19,626 bases of DNA, from assembly GCA_003454975.1 (NCBI GenBank), contig DMST01000418.1, forward strand, positions 1 through 19,626, read 5' to 3'. The notes under the pieces were generated by a model that was not told where the DNA came from, searched no databases, and saw only the letters and a list, made by a program, of their open reading frames with translations. Made by a program: the position numbers and the translations under genes. Shown in pieces: positions 6,212-13,256 of the stretch (positions within the stretch are counted from its first letter, which is position 1; each line of letters begins with the position of its first letter). Source of the DNA: Cytophagales bacterium. Its GTDB lineage: Bacteria; Bacteroidota; Bacteroidia; Cytophagales; Cyclobacteriaceae.

Positions 6212-8437
6212 TTACAATTTCAGGGCCCGCAAGCGCAGGCTGTTCAATACTACGGACACAGAGCTAAAGGCCATGGCCGCTCCGGCAATCATCGGATTGA
6301 GTAAAAATCCGGTAAAGGGGAAAAGTACGCCCGCGGCGATTGGAATGCCAATGAGGTTGTAAAAAAATGCCCAGAATAAGTTTTGGCGAATGCCCATTAC
6401 GGTCTTTTCGGAGAGACGTAAAGCCATGGGAATTCTCTGCGGATCGGAAGTGATCAAGGTAATATCCGCCACCTCACGGGCTACATCGGCCCCATGGCCC
6501 ATCGCCATGCTCACCTCCGCTAAGGCCAAAGCCTCCGCGTCGTTCACGCCATCACCCACCATAGCCACTACCTCCCCACCCTCTTGAAGTTGCGCTACAA
6601 AGTCGGACTTCTGCTGAGGGAGATGCTGCGCCAGTACTCGATCCATGGGTATCCCCACCTGCTGAGCAACAGCCAGGGCAGGAGCTTCCGCATCACCCGT
6701 GAGCAGGTACACCTTGCGGCCTTGGGCTTGCAGACTTTCAACGGCACTAGCGGCCGTTGGCTTAAGCGTATCCGAAATGCCCAGCGCTCCCACTACGGTT
6801 TCATCACGAGCCACCCAAACCGGAGTAAATGCCTGCGTTTCCCAATTGGCTACACCTTGCAGCACTGAATCGGAAAACTCCGCACCTTCCTTCTCTAACC
6901 AGGTTCGTTTGCCAATGCGATACGTAAACTTGCCCAACCTTCCCATTACACCTTGGCCGGGTTCGTTTTGAAAATCAGTAATCCGTGTGACGGCGCCCGT
7001 ACCCACAAAATCAACGATGGCTTGCGCCAAGGGATGCTCCGATGCAGTTTCTAAACCGTATAAGGCGGCACGATCCTTTTTACTCCATTCGGACCAATCT
7101 GGAAAAGTAGCTTGTACTTGAGGTTTTCCTTCGGTTAAAGTGCCGGTTTTGTCTACCACTACTGCGGTTACCTGCCGTGCCTGTTCCAGGCTAGCCGCCT
7201 CTCGGATTAGGATGTGGTTTGCGGCACCCTTGCCCACGCCTACCATAATAGCGGTAGGAGTAGCCAGTCCCAGCGCACAAGGGCAAGCAATCACCAAGAC
7301 GCTTACACTGCTGAGCAGTGAGTAGGTTATGGCATTCTCTCCTCCCCAAATCAACCACACTCCAAAGGTGATTAATGCAATGCCGATCACGATGGGTACG
7401 AAAATGCCCGCAATTCGGTCTACTAGCCGTTGAATGGGTGCCTGGCTGCCTTGTGCCTCCCGTACCCGCGCAATGATCTGGCCGAGCACGGTAGCGGCAC
7501 CTACCTTTTCGGCCTGCATCACCAGGGTGCCTTGTTGGTTAAGGGTACCAGCAAATAATGCGTCGCCTTCTGTTTTTGTAACAGGCAACGGTTCGCCCGT
7601 AATGGTGCTCTCTTCCACCGAGCTATTGCCTTCCAAAACTGACCCGTCAAAGGGAATTTTATCTCCGGGCCGAATGCGGATATGGTCACCAGGTGCTACC
7701 TCGGATATAGACACCTTTTCTTCATTCCCAGCGCCTATCCGTAGCACGTGAGTAGGCTGTAGTTCCAATAGACTACGCAAAGCTTGCGAGGTATTCCCCT
7801 TGGCGCGGGCTTCCAGCCACTTGCCTAGTAAAATAAAGGTGATGATGACCGCTACCGACTCAAAATATACTTGCGCGGGTAAGCCTTGTTGCGTCCACCA
7901 GCTAGGATACAAGGTGTTGAAAACCGAGAAAAGAAAGGCAATGGAGGTGCTGAGGGCTACCAAGGTATCCATGGTCGCCTGGCGGTGACGTGCCTGTTTC
8001 CAGGCTCGCATATAAAATCCACGGCCTACCCACATCACAGGTAGGGTAAGTAAGGCCGAGACCCAGGCCGAATAGGCCCAACCCATAAAGAACATACCCA
8101 GTACGAAGACGGGTGCCGTAAGCAGGGTCGCAGCGATTAGTTGCTGTTTCACCTGGAGGGCTGCTTTCTTCTGACGGTCCCATTGTGCCTCGGCATCGTC
8201 AGCAGGCGTTTCTAACAAGAGCTGGTACCCCACCTGTTGTACTGCCGTGGCCATTTGGGCTGGGGTGGCTTGCTGAGGAGCATATTCAACCCAGGCTTCC
8301 GCATTGGCGTAATTAACGTGGGCCTGGCTCACCCCGGGCATGCTAGAGAGCATAGAGGCTACACTGCTGGCACAGGCTGCACAGTGCATACCGGCCACGG
8401 GAAATGTCTGTTTTATGTGTGTGGACGTTGATTCCAT
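6212..8437 (-). CDS. copA: Copper-translocating P1B-type ATPase CopA
   Basis: A 741-aa inner-membrane pump that exports Cu(I) using ATP. N-terminal HMA domain (about 9-75) with GMHCAACASSV (Cys19/Cys22); then two helices, the A-domain loop with TGEPLPV, the transmembrane copper-site motif CPC (385-387, in VIACPCALGLATP), the phosphorylated Asp429 in DKTGTLTEGKP, the P1B SEHPLAQA motif, the hinge GDGVNDAEAL (Asp629), and the last helices with YNLIG and MAFSSVSVVLNSLRLR, the residues typical of Cu(I) pumps. The frame extends to an ATG at 8515 and another at 8452, but the ATG at 8437 places MESTSTHIK directly before the HMA domain and avoids a non-conserved leader; 8452 remains possible. It is followed after 5 bases by the HMA chaperone. 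The divergent spacer upstream has an 18-bp palindrome at 8584-8601. No copper regulator gene is adjacent. Confidence 0.95.
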   Translation of the reverse strand: MESTSTHIKQTFPVAGMHCAACASSVASMLSSMPGVSQAHVNYANAEAWVEYAPQQATPAQMATAVQQVGYQLLLETPADDAEAQWDRQKKAALQVKQQLIAATLLTAPVFVLGMFFMGWAYSAWVSALLTLPVMWVGRGFYMRAWKQARHRQATMDTLVALSTSIAFLFSVFNTLYPSWWTQQGLPAQVYFESVAVIITFILLGKWLEARAKGNTSQALRSLLELQPTHVLRIGAGNEEKVSISEVAPGDHIRIRPGDKIPFDGSVLEGNSSVEESTITGEPLPVTKTEGDALFAGTLNQQGTLVMQAEKVGAATVLGQIIARVREAQGSQAPIQRLVDRIAGIFVPIVIGIALITFGVWLIWGGENAITYSLLSSVSVLVIACPCALGLATPTAIMVGVGKGAANHILIREAASLEQARQVTAVVVDKTGTLTEGKPQVQATFPDWSEWSKKDRAALYGLETASEHPLAQAIVDFVGTGAVTRITDFQNEPGQGVMGRLGKFTYRIGKRTWLEKEGAEFSDSVLQGVANWETQAFTPVWVARDETVVGALGISDTLKPTAASAVESLQAQGRKVYLLTGDAEAPALAVAQQVGIPMDRVLAQHLPQQKSDFVAQLQEGGEVVAMVGDGVNDAEALALAEVSMAMGHGADVAREVADITLITSDPQRIPMALRLSEKTVMGIRQNLFWAFFYNLIGIPIAAGVLFPFTGFLLNPMIAGAAMAFSSVSVVLNSLRLRALKL

Positions 8438-8583
8438 GTTAGTAAGCCCCATAGCCTTCCCGCAGCCCTTTGATCTTGGAAACTGAAGGACACTTATGAT
8501 TGGCACTGAGGGCACTTTGAAAAGTAATTTTGGGAAAGATGAGTTCCAATAGCGTACACCGATGTATCCTGCGTTACAGAATT

Positions 8584-8601
8584 GTGTTCGCTAGCGAACA
8601 C
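8584..8601. promoter_or_regulatory. 18-bp perfect palindrome between copA and the ABC transporter operon (candidate operator)
   Basis: GTGTTCGCT followed directly by its reverse complement AGCGAACAC. It lies 147 bases upstream of the chosen copA ATG and 120 bases upstream of the ABC ATPase ATG, in the divergent 8438-8720 spacer. A gapless 18-bp dyad is unlikely by chance and is not followed by a T-run, so a dimeric regulator site is the simplest reading. The protein is unknown. It does not look like a CueR (MerR type) or CopY (TACAnnTGTA) site. Its half-site CGAACAC also appears in the dyad upstream of the crp-like gene. Confidence 0.55.
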
Positions 8602-8720
8602 CTTTATGCCGTTATCGGACGACCCGGCGATTTAAAAACTCTGTTTTTGAGCAATTTTCGCCTATTTTGGGTTGGCATAGGCTTTGTCATAGTCTGGCCG
8701 CAGATGAAAATCCCTCTCGT

Positions 8721-9422
8721 ATGATTCGCTTATCGAACGTAGACAAATTCGTAGACGGCAAGTTTCAGCGTACGTTTATCCTCAAAGGCATCGACCTGCA
8801 GGTAAACCAAGGCGAATTTGTCACCATCATGGGCCCCAGCGGTGCTGGGAAATCTTCCTTACTCAACATCCTGGGCATGCTCGACGAGCCCTCTGCCGGA
8901 GAATATTATTTCCTCGATCAGCCTGTGCATACCCTGCGCGAGCGCAAGCGGTCTGACATCCACAAGCACCACATTGGGTTTGTGTTTCAGGCCTACCACC
9001 TGATCGATGAACTAACGGTGTACGAGAACATCGAAACGCCGCTGATCTACAAGGGCATTAAGGGCAAAGAGCGTAAAAGCATGGTAGCTGAAATGCTGGA
9101 TCGGTTCAACATCGTAGCCAAGAAGGATCTGTTCCCAGAACAACTATCGGGTGGTCAGCAGCAGGTGGTGGGCATTGCCCGCGCCATTGTAGGTAGCCCC
9201 AAGCTACTGCTGGCTGATGAGCCTACTGGTAACCTGCACTCAGAGCAAGGCGAGATGATCATGGACTTGTTCACGGAGCTGAACAGCGAGGGGATGACCA
9301 TCATTCAAGTAACTCACTCGGAGAAAAACGCCCAGTACGGCAGCCGCATTATCCGCCTGGAGGATGGGGCCGTGAAGTCCGACGAGGCAACCTCCAGAAC
9401 GCAACAACCCCAAAACGCATGA
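8721..9422 (+). CDS. ABC transporter ATP-binding protein (MacB/LolD type)
   Basis: A 233-aa nucleotide-binding subunit of the MacB/LolD/FtsE class that powers a separate permease. Walker A is GPSGAGKSS, the Q-loop is FVFQAYHL, the signature is LSGGQQQVVGIARAI, Walker B with catalytic Glu is LLLADEPTGNL, and the H-loop is VTHS. The signature is odd: the near-invariant Arg after QQQ (normally QQQRVAIARA) is Val. The frame is open further upstream (from 8667), but the ATG at 8721 gives the normal MIRLSNVDK start of the family. Its stop overlaps the ATG of the TolC-like gene (ATGA at 9419-9422), so the two are translationally coupled. There is no permease or membrane-fusion protein in the operon, so the partner must be encoded elsewhere. 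The substrate cannot be predicted. Confidence 0.9.
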   Translation: MIRLSNVDKFVDGKFQRTFILKGIDLQVNQGEFVTIMGPSGAGKSSLLNILGMLDEPSAGEYYFLDQPVHTLRERKRSDIHKHHIGFVFQAYHLIDELTVYENIETPLIYKGIKGKERKSMVAEMLDRFNIVAKKDLFPEQLSGGQQQVVGIARAIVGSPKLLLADEPTGNLHSEQGEMIMDLFTELNSEGMTIIQVTHSEKNAQYGSRIIRLEDGAVKSDEATSRTQQPQNA

Positions 9423-10768
9423 ATCCGCTAAAAAAATCATGGGCGCTGGCCCTGGGTCTGGTGGCGGCCACCACCGGAGCCTGGGCACAAGAGGCGCTTC
9501 CTTTTGAGCAAGCCGCCAAGATTGCTCTGGATCAAAACATTGACCTGAAACAGCAGCAAAACAATTTGCTATCCGCTGAAGCCGACGTGCAAGAGCGATT
9601 TGGCGCATATACGCCTTCCATAAGCGCCGGCTTATTTGGTGACTATTTGTTAGGAGTGCAATTCAACCAGCTGACGGGTAATGTGGTAAGCAACCCCGCT
9701 CAGGTTCGGGGTGGTGTGCAGGCAAACTACACACTCTTCAATGGTTTTGGGCGGCAGAGCTTGCATCAACAGGCCAAGTACCAACTGGAACAGCAAAAAG
9801 AGCTCACCAAACGCTCAGAAGAGATCGTTCTCTTCAATCTGGCAAGTCAATACCTGCAGGTGTTGTTGGACCAGGAACTCTTGACCATTGCGGAGCGCAA
9901 CCTGGGCGAGCAAGTGGATAACCTTAAGGTTATTGAAGCGCAGGTGGAAGCAGGTATCCGCCCCATTAGCGATAAATATGACCGGGATGCTCAGATTAAA
10001 AACCTGGAAATCGGAGTATTGCAGGCCCAAAATCAGCTGGCTAACGACGAAGCTTTGTTGATCCAGACGTTACAGCTGGAGCCTGGAACGGCGGTTTCAC
10101 TGCAACGTCCTGTATGGAGCATAGAGGAGCTGGTAAACCGACCCGTGGATCTGGCCACTCTTTTTGACGAAGCCATGAGAAACCGGGCTGATTTCCTAGC
10201 GCAGCAAGCAGGTATTGCTAGCGCAGTGCAAGGTACCCGCTTTGCGCATTCAGGGTACTTCCCTGACCTTAGTGTATATGCCTATGCTGGCTCGCGGTAC
10301 AACACCTCCGTTACTGACACGGCAGATGTGATCATTCCCTTGGGGTCTCAATTGGATGCCTTCTTCACCTCGTCTGCCGGTTTTTCGTTGAACATCCCCC
10401 TATACAGCCAGTTCAGGAACCAATCGGCCGTACAAAGGGCCAGGGTGATTGAGGATAATCAACGACTCACTTTGGAAAACCTAGAGCGGACCATCTTTAC
10501 CGAGGTCCAGCAAGCAACCCTCAATTTCGAAACCTTTCAGCAGTCTGTAACGGCTGCAGAAGCGCAATTGAAAGCCGCAGAGCAAGCTTTTGAAATTCAG
10601 AAAGAACGTTTTGAGTTGGGCAATACCGATTTGCTTACCTACAATCAATCCAACACCCTATTGGTAAGGTCTGAAGCAGAGCTGATCAGTGCCAAGTATC
10701 GGTTAATGTTCCAGGAAATACTACTCGAATACTTTGTAGGTACGCTTGACGTAGATTCATTCCGCTAA
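9419..10768 (+). CDS. TolC family outer membrane efflux protein
   Basis: A 449-aa outer-membrane channel with a periplasmic alpha-barrel. A signal peptide (MNPLKKSWALALGLVAATTGAWA) is followed by the first OEP repeat (LPFEQAAKIALDQNIDLKQQ...), long Gln/Glu-rich helices, and a second OEP repeat from about residue 230 (LATLFDEAMRNRADFLAQQ). The characteristic end NTDLLTYNQSNTLLVRSEAELISAKYRLMF resembles the TolC helix where GxxxLLDV or similar occurs. The strands around GVQANYTLFNGF and AGFSLNIPLYSQ are the barrel segments with conserved F-G/IPLY turns. In the family it joins an inner-membrane pump through an adaptor to expel drugs or peptides. It is coupled to the ABC ATPase by a 4-base overlap and closed by a terminator, so the operon has only these two genes. 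Confidence 0.92.
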   Translation: MNPLKKSWALALGLVAATTGAWAQEALPFEQAAKIALDQNIDLKQQQNNLLSAEADVQERFGAYTPSISAGLFGDYLLGVQFNQLTGNVVSNPAQVRGGVQANYTLFNGFGRQSLHQQAKYQLEQQKELTKRSEEIVLFNLASQYLQVLLDQELLTIAERNLGEQVDNLKVIEAQVEAGIRPISDKYDRDAQIKNLEIGVLQAQNQLANDEALLIQTLQLEPGTAVSLQRPVWSIEELVNRPVDLATLFDEAMRNRADFLAQQAGIASAVQGTRFAHSGYFPDLSVYAYAGSRYNTSVTDTADVIIPLGSQLDAFFTSSAGFSLNIPLYSQFRNQSAVQRARVIEDNQRLTLENLERTIFTEVQQATLNFETFQQSVTAAEAQLKAAEQAFEIQKERFELGNTDLLTYNQSNTLLVRSEAELISAKYRLMFQEILLEYFVGTLDVDSFR

Positions 10769-10797
10769 CGCAATCTATATAACCTGTCTGACGCATT

Positions 10798-10835
10798 GAA
10801 AAGCCCTAGTCTCCGGTCAGGGCTTTTCGTTTTTT
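10798..10835 (+). terminator. Rho-independent terminator after the ABC-TolC operon
   Basis: GAAAAGCCCT (10798-10807) pairs with AGGGCTTTTC (10819-10828) around an 11-base loop, followed by GTTTTTT. It lies 29 bases after the TolC stop. Confidence 0.9.
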
Positions 10836-11027
10836 GACATTAAAGACCCTTCCAGAAATATTCAGTTCTACCAACTCACCCTAAGGAATGATCACTTTTG
10901 CGAGGTCAATCCAGAGGTTGTATCTACAAGAAAGGGCAACCCGAGTACTAATGACCTTTTTGGTAATCCGAAGCATCAGGGGTTAGCTGATATTTTAGGT
11001 GCTGTAAGTGGATCTAAACACAAATAA
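10836..11027 (+). other. Start-less open frame, possible 3' remnant of an unknown gene
   Basis: Between the TolC terminator and the crp terminator one plus frame stays open from 10800 to a TAA at 11025-11027 and reads like protein from about 10836: DIKDPSRNIQFYQLTLRNDH, later RKGNPSTNDLFGNPKHQGLA and DILGAVSGSKHK. It has no ATG, GTG or TTG in frame, so it cannot be a normal gene. The mixture of polar and charged residues, without long repeats or low complexity, is why I mention it. I do not recognise the family. It may be the tail of a gene whose front was deleted, or chance. The stop is directly followed by the hairpin of the crp terminator, which may once have served this gene. Confidence 0.3.
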
Positions 11028-11054
11028 AAAGCCCGGCTTACCAAGCCGGGCTTT
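11022..11054 (-). terminator. Terminator of the crp-like gene (could act in both directions)
   Basis: A perfect 12-bp stem: AAAGCCCGGCTT (11028-11039) pairs with 11043-11054 around a 3-base loop. On the minus strand it is followed by TT and TTATTT, and it lies 30 bases after the crp stop. On the plus strand only TTTCG follows, so the minus direction is stronger. Confidence 0.85.
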
Positions 11055-11084
11055 CGTATCTATTCAGGTATCGTTGACTTTTGG

Positions 11085-11786
11085 CTAGGCTACTGCCATA
11101 GCAGAGTCCTTCAATTTTTCCATGTCCCTGATCAGAATCTGACGACGGTTAAAGTTGATCAGGTTTTTCTCCTTCAACTCGTTCAAGATGGTAGTCACCG
11201 TTTGGCGTGAAGTACCTGTCAAATTCGCAATGTCTTTGTGGGTTAGGTGATTCTTGATCATCATCTCAAAGCCCACCTTTTGGCCTTTTTCCACTCCCAT
11301 CTCGTACAAGAAGTCGATGATGCGGGAGCGTGCGTCCTTGAACACCAAGGATTCGAGCCGGCGCTCGAGTTTCTTCATCCGTAGGCCAATGATTTTGAAA
11401 ATCTTCAAACTCAAGTTCTTGTTATCGAGCAAGAGCTGCTGCATGTCTTCCAGTGGCATGGGGCAAACGGTGGTTTCGGAATCCATGGCTTGGGCAAAGT
11501 CACCACGGGTTTCTTCTCCGGTTAGGGAGAGCTCACCAAATATTTCTCCTTCGGACAAAATGGTTTTGATGATCTCTTTACCATCATCGGAATAACTCCC
11601 AATTTTCACACGGCCTTTAGCAATCATAAAAATGTGTGTAGATGGCTCATCGTTCAGGTAAATGAATTCACCCTTGTCAAACTTGTTGAACGTGTGCCGA
11701 TCTTTGAACTCTGCAAACTTGTGAGGGCAAAGCATCTCATACAAGTCCACCTTCTCCAGATACCAGATGTTACTGTTTTGGTCCAT
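11085..11786 (-). CDS. Crp/Fnr family transcriptional regulator
   Basis: A 233-aa dimeric DNA-binding regulator. The N-terminal cyclic-nucleotide-binding-like beta-roll (about 25-140) shows FDKGEFIYLNDEPSTHIFMI and GEIFGELSLTGE, where GELSL corresponds to the cAMP-contacting loop of Crp. A long dimer helix follows, then a winged helix-turn-helix with LTHKDIANLTGTSRQTVTTIL as recognition unit. The cysteines do not form an Fnr-type N-terminal iron-sulfur cluster motif, so oxygen sensing by a cluster is not supported and the ligand is unknown. The frame begins with a TTG at 11798, but the ATG at 11786 is the better start. Its own terminator follows. A dyad at 11844-11857 upstream suggests autoregulation. 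The divergent hemJ-sco-cytochrome operon is a possible target. Confidence 0.9.
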   Translation of the reverse strand: MDQNSNIWYLEKVDLYEMLCPHKFAEFKDRHTFNKFDKGEFIYLNDEPSTHIFMIAKGRVKIGSYSDDGKEIIKTILSEGEIFGELSLTGEETRGDFAQAMDSETTVCPMPLEDMQQLLLDNKNLSLKIFKIIGLRMKKLERRLESLVFKDARSRIIDFLYEMGVEKGQKVGFEMMIKNHLTHKDIANLTGTSRQTVTTILNELKEKNLINFNRRQILIRDMEKLKDSAMAVA

Positions 11787-11843
11787 TCTAATAATCAATT
11801 AACTCACGTAGCGAATAATAAAAAGGAACTTTGGGATCAACTG

Positions 11844-11857
11844 TGTGTACGAACACA
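11844..11857. promoter_or_regulatory. Fnr-spaced dyad upstream of the crp-like gene (candidate operator)
   Basis: TGTGT-ACGA-ACACA is a perfect 5-bp inverted repeat with a 4-base centre, the spacing of Fnr-type sites (TTGAT-N4-ATCAA); Crp of E. coli uses a wider gap. Its centre lies about 65 bases upstream of the crp ATG. That fits a promoter-proximal site for this gene, while it is over 200 bases from the divergent hemJ. The assignment is by shape and position only. Confidence 0.4.
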
Positions 11858-12075
11858 TTTTGTTTTCGACTGTAAAAGATACAGACAAATGCCGTCAATA
11901 TGCCAAAACTGTAAAGCACCTGACGTTCTAGATGCTTAAACTACCGATTGACGACTCAGTAGTTTTAAAATATTTTAGTATAAAAACATCATTCATTGTG
12001 TAAAATGTTTCCCAAATCCAGCATCTTTTCGCTGTTACGATGTTAATGAGGTGAGTTGTTTACTTTTACGGCCTT

Positions 12076-12633
12076 ATGGACTACCTCTATATCAAAGCCC
12101 TCCACATCATCTTTGTGGTTACTTGGTTTGCTGGCTTGTTTTACATTATGCGTTTATACATTTACCACCGTGAGGCGCAAGACCGGCCCAGTGAGGAGCA
12201 GGATATCCTTATACCTCAGTACCGTATGATGGAACGTCGGCTTTGGTACATCATTGGTTGGCCATCGGCTATCCTCACGTTCATATTTGGCTTGAGTCTG
12301 ATAATCGAGGGAGGATTTTACCAAAACATGCCTACTTGGCTCTGGGTAAAAGTTGGAATACTGTTGGCTCTATATGGCTATCATTTCCTGGTGCACCGTA
12401 TGTTTGTGAGGTCGCGTACACAGCCTTTCCGAGCTACTTCTTCACAATTGAGAATGCTCAACGAGATTCCTACCCTTTTCTTGATCTCCATTGTATTTTT
12501 GGCAGTAACCAAAAGCGCCGCCCGCATGGGTACCGGCATGGTCATATTGCTGGGTATTATGGTGGCCTTTATGATTATCATTCGACTGTATAAACGTGCC
12601 CGTGAGGCACGACAAGCTTCTTCGAAGGCATGA
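12076..12633 (+). CDS. hemJ: Protoporphyrinogen IX oxidase HemJ (CopD-like membrane protein)
   Basis: A 185-aa integral membrane protein that in the family oxidises protoporphyrinogen IX to protoporphyrin IX, the penultimate step of heme synthesis. The start MDYLYIKALHIIFVVTWFAG is typical HemJ, with His10 as the conserved histidine of helix 1. RRLWYIIGWPSAILTFIFG is helix 2, WLWVKVGILLALYGYHF helix 3, and NEIPTLFLISIVFLAV helix 4 with the usual NE.P motif. A further hydrophobic segment and a basic tail (RLYKRAREARQ) close it. Databases often label these proteins CopD, but no copper-resistance partner adjoins. The stop overlaps the sco ATG by 4 bases (ATGA, 12630-12633), so both belong to one operon. 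The 11799-12075 spacer should hold its promoter; a TACTTTTA at 12061-12068 resembles a -7 box but is only 8 bases from the ATG, so I do not call it. Confidence 0.88.
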   Translation: MDYLYIKALHIIFVVTWFAGLFYIMRLYIYHREAQDRPSEEQDILIPQYRMMERRLWYIIGWPSAILTFIFGLSLIIEGGFYQNMPTWLWVKVGILLALYGYHFLVHRMFVRSRTQPFRATSSQLRMLNEIPTLFLISIVFLAVTKSAARMGTGMVILLGIMVAFMIIIRLYKRAREARQASSKA

Positions 12634-13241
12634 AAAACATTTTCCTTTCTGTTCTGGCCCTTTCGCTTCTGTCAGAATGTACTCCCAATAAAAGTGAGCT
12701 ACCCATTTACGGACGGCGTACCGAGGTGGATGGTGTTACCATTTACCACACCATTCCCGATTTCACCTTTGTTAACCAGGATAGTGCCACCGTCACCCAA
12801 AAAGATATCATTGGGAAGAAGGTGTTTGTGGCTGATTTCTTTTTCACATCCTGTACTACCATATGCCCGGCCATGAAGACCCAGATGATGCGGTTGTATG
12901 AAGAATTCTTGGATGATGACCGGGTGGCTTTGTTGTCGCATAGCATTGATCCCGAATACGATACGCAACCAGTACTGGAAGAGTATGCTTCCAGGCTGGG
13001 TGTCTCAAGTGAGAAATGGCACTTCCTTACGGGGGTTAGTCAAGATGATATGTTTAATCACGGACAGCAAGGGTACATTGTAACGGCTACGGCGGACGAA
13101 ACTGTACCTGATGGCCTGCTACACAGTGGGGCGTTTTTGCTGGTAGATACCGAGGGCCGCATCCGTGGAAAATACGATGGAACCATACCTGTAGAGGTAG
13201 ATCGGCTGATGGCCGATATGCGCCTGCTGTTGGCTGACTAA
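12630..13241 (+). CDS. SCO1/SenC family copper-binding redox protein
   Basis: A 203-aa membrane-tethered thioredoxin-fold protein which in the family delivers Cu to the CuA site of cytochrome c oxidase or keeps its cysteines reduced. FFTSCTTICPAMK contains the copper ligands Cys75 and Cys79, and LLHSGAFLLVD carries the third ligand His165. PDFTFVNQDSATVTQKDIIG is the usual first strand. The N-terminus is hydrophobic and ends in LLSEC (Cys17), like a lipobox, except that Glu at -1 is unusual where Gly, Ala or Ser is expected; it may be a lipoprotein or stay anchored by the helix. Translation is coupled to hemJ by a 4-base overlap, and the cytochrome c gene follows after 15 bases. This supports a role in building a terminal oxidase. 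Confidence 0.92.
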   Translation: MKNIFLSVLALSLLSECTPNKSELPIYGRRTEVDGVTIYHTIPDFTFVNQDSATVTQKDIIGKKVFVADFFFTSCTTICPAMKTQMMRLYEEFLDDDRVALLSHSIDPEYDTQPVLEEYASRLGVSSEKWHFLTGVSQDDMFNHGQQGYIVTATADETVPDGLLHSGAFLLVDTEGRIRGKYDGTIPVEVDRLMADMRLLLAD

Positions 13242-13256
13242 AATACTCACGCTCAT

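Noticed and set aside
8438..8515. Longer CopA start at 8515 (26 extra residues)
   Set aside because: The extra residues are not typical of CopA, and the ATG at 8437 places the HMA domain at the usual distance from the N-terminus.
8530..8724. 64-codon plus-strand frame in the copA/ABC spacer
   Set aside because: It crosses the 18-bp palindrome and the probable promoter of the ABC operon, and has no protein-like conservation I can see.
11966..11977. 12-bp palindrome TAAAATATTTTA and a nearby AAACTAC/GTAGTTT repeat in the crp/hemJ spacer
   Set aside because: AT-only palindromes are frequent by chance in such spacers, and the second has a 14-base loop with no T-run.
12076..12633. Copper-resistance protein CopD for the 185-aa membrane protein
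   Set aside because: Length, the KALHIIFVVTWFAG start and the NE.P motif fit HemJ, and the neighbours concern heme and cytochromes; CopD is a common database label for this family.
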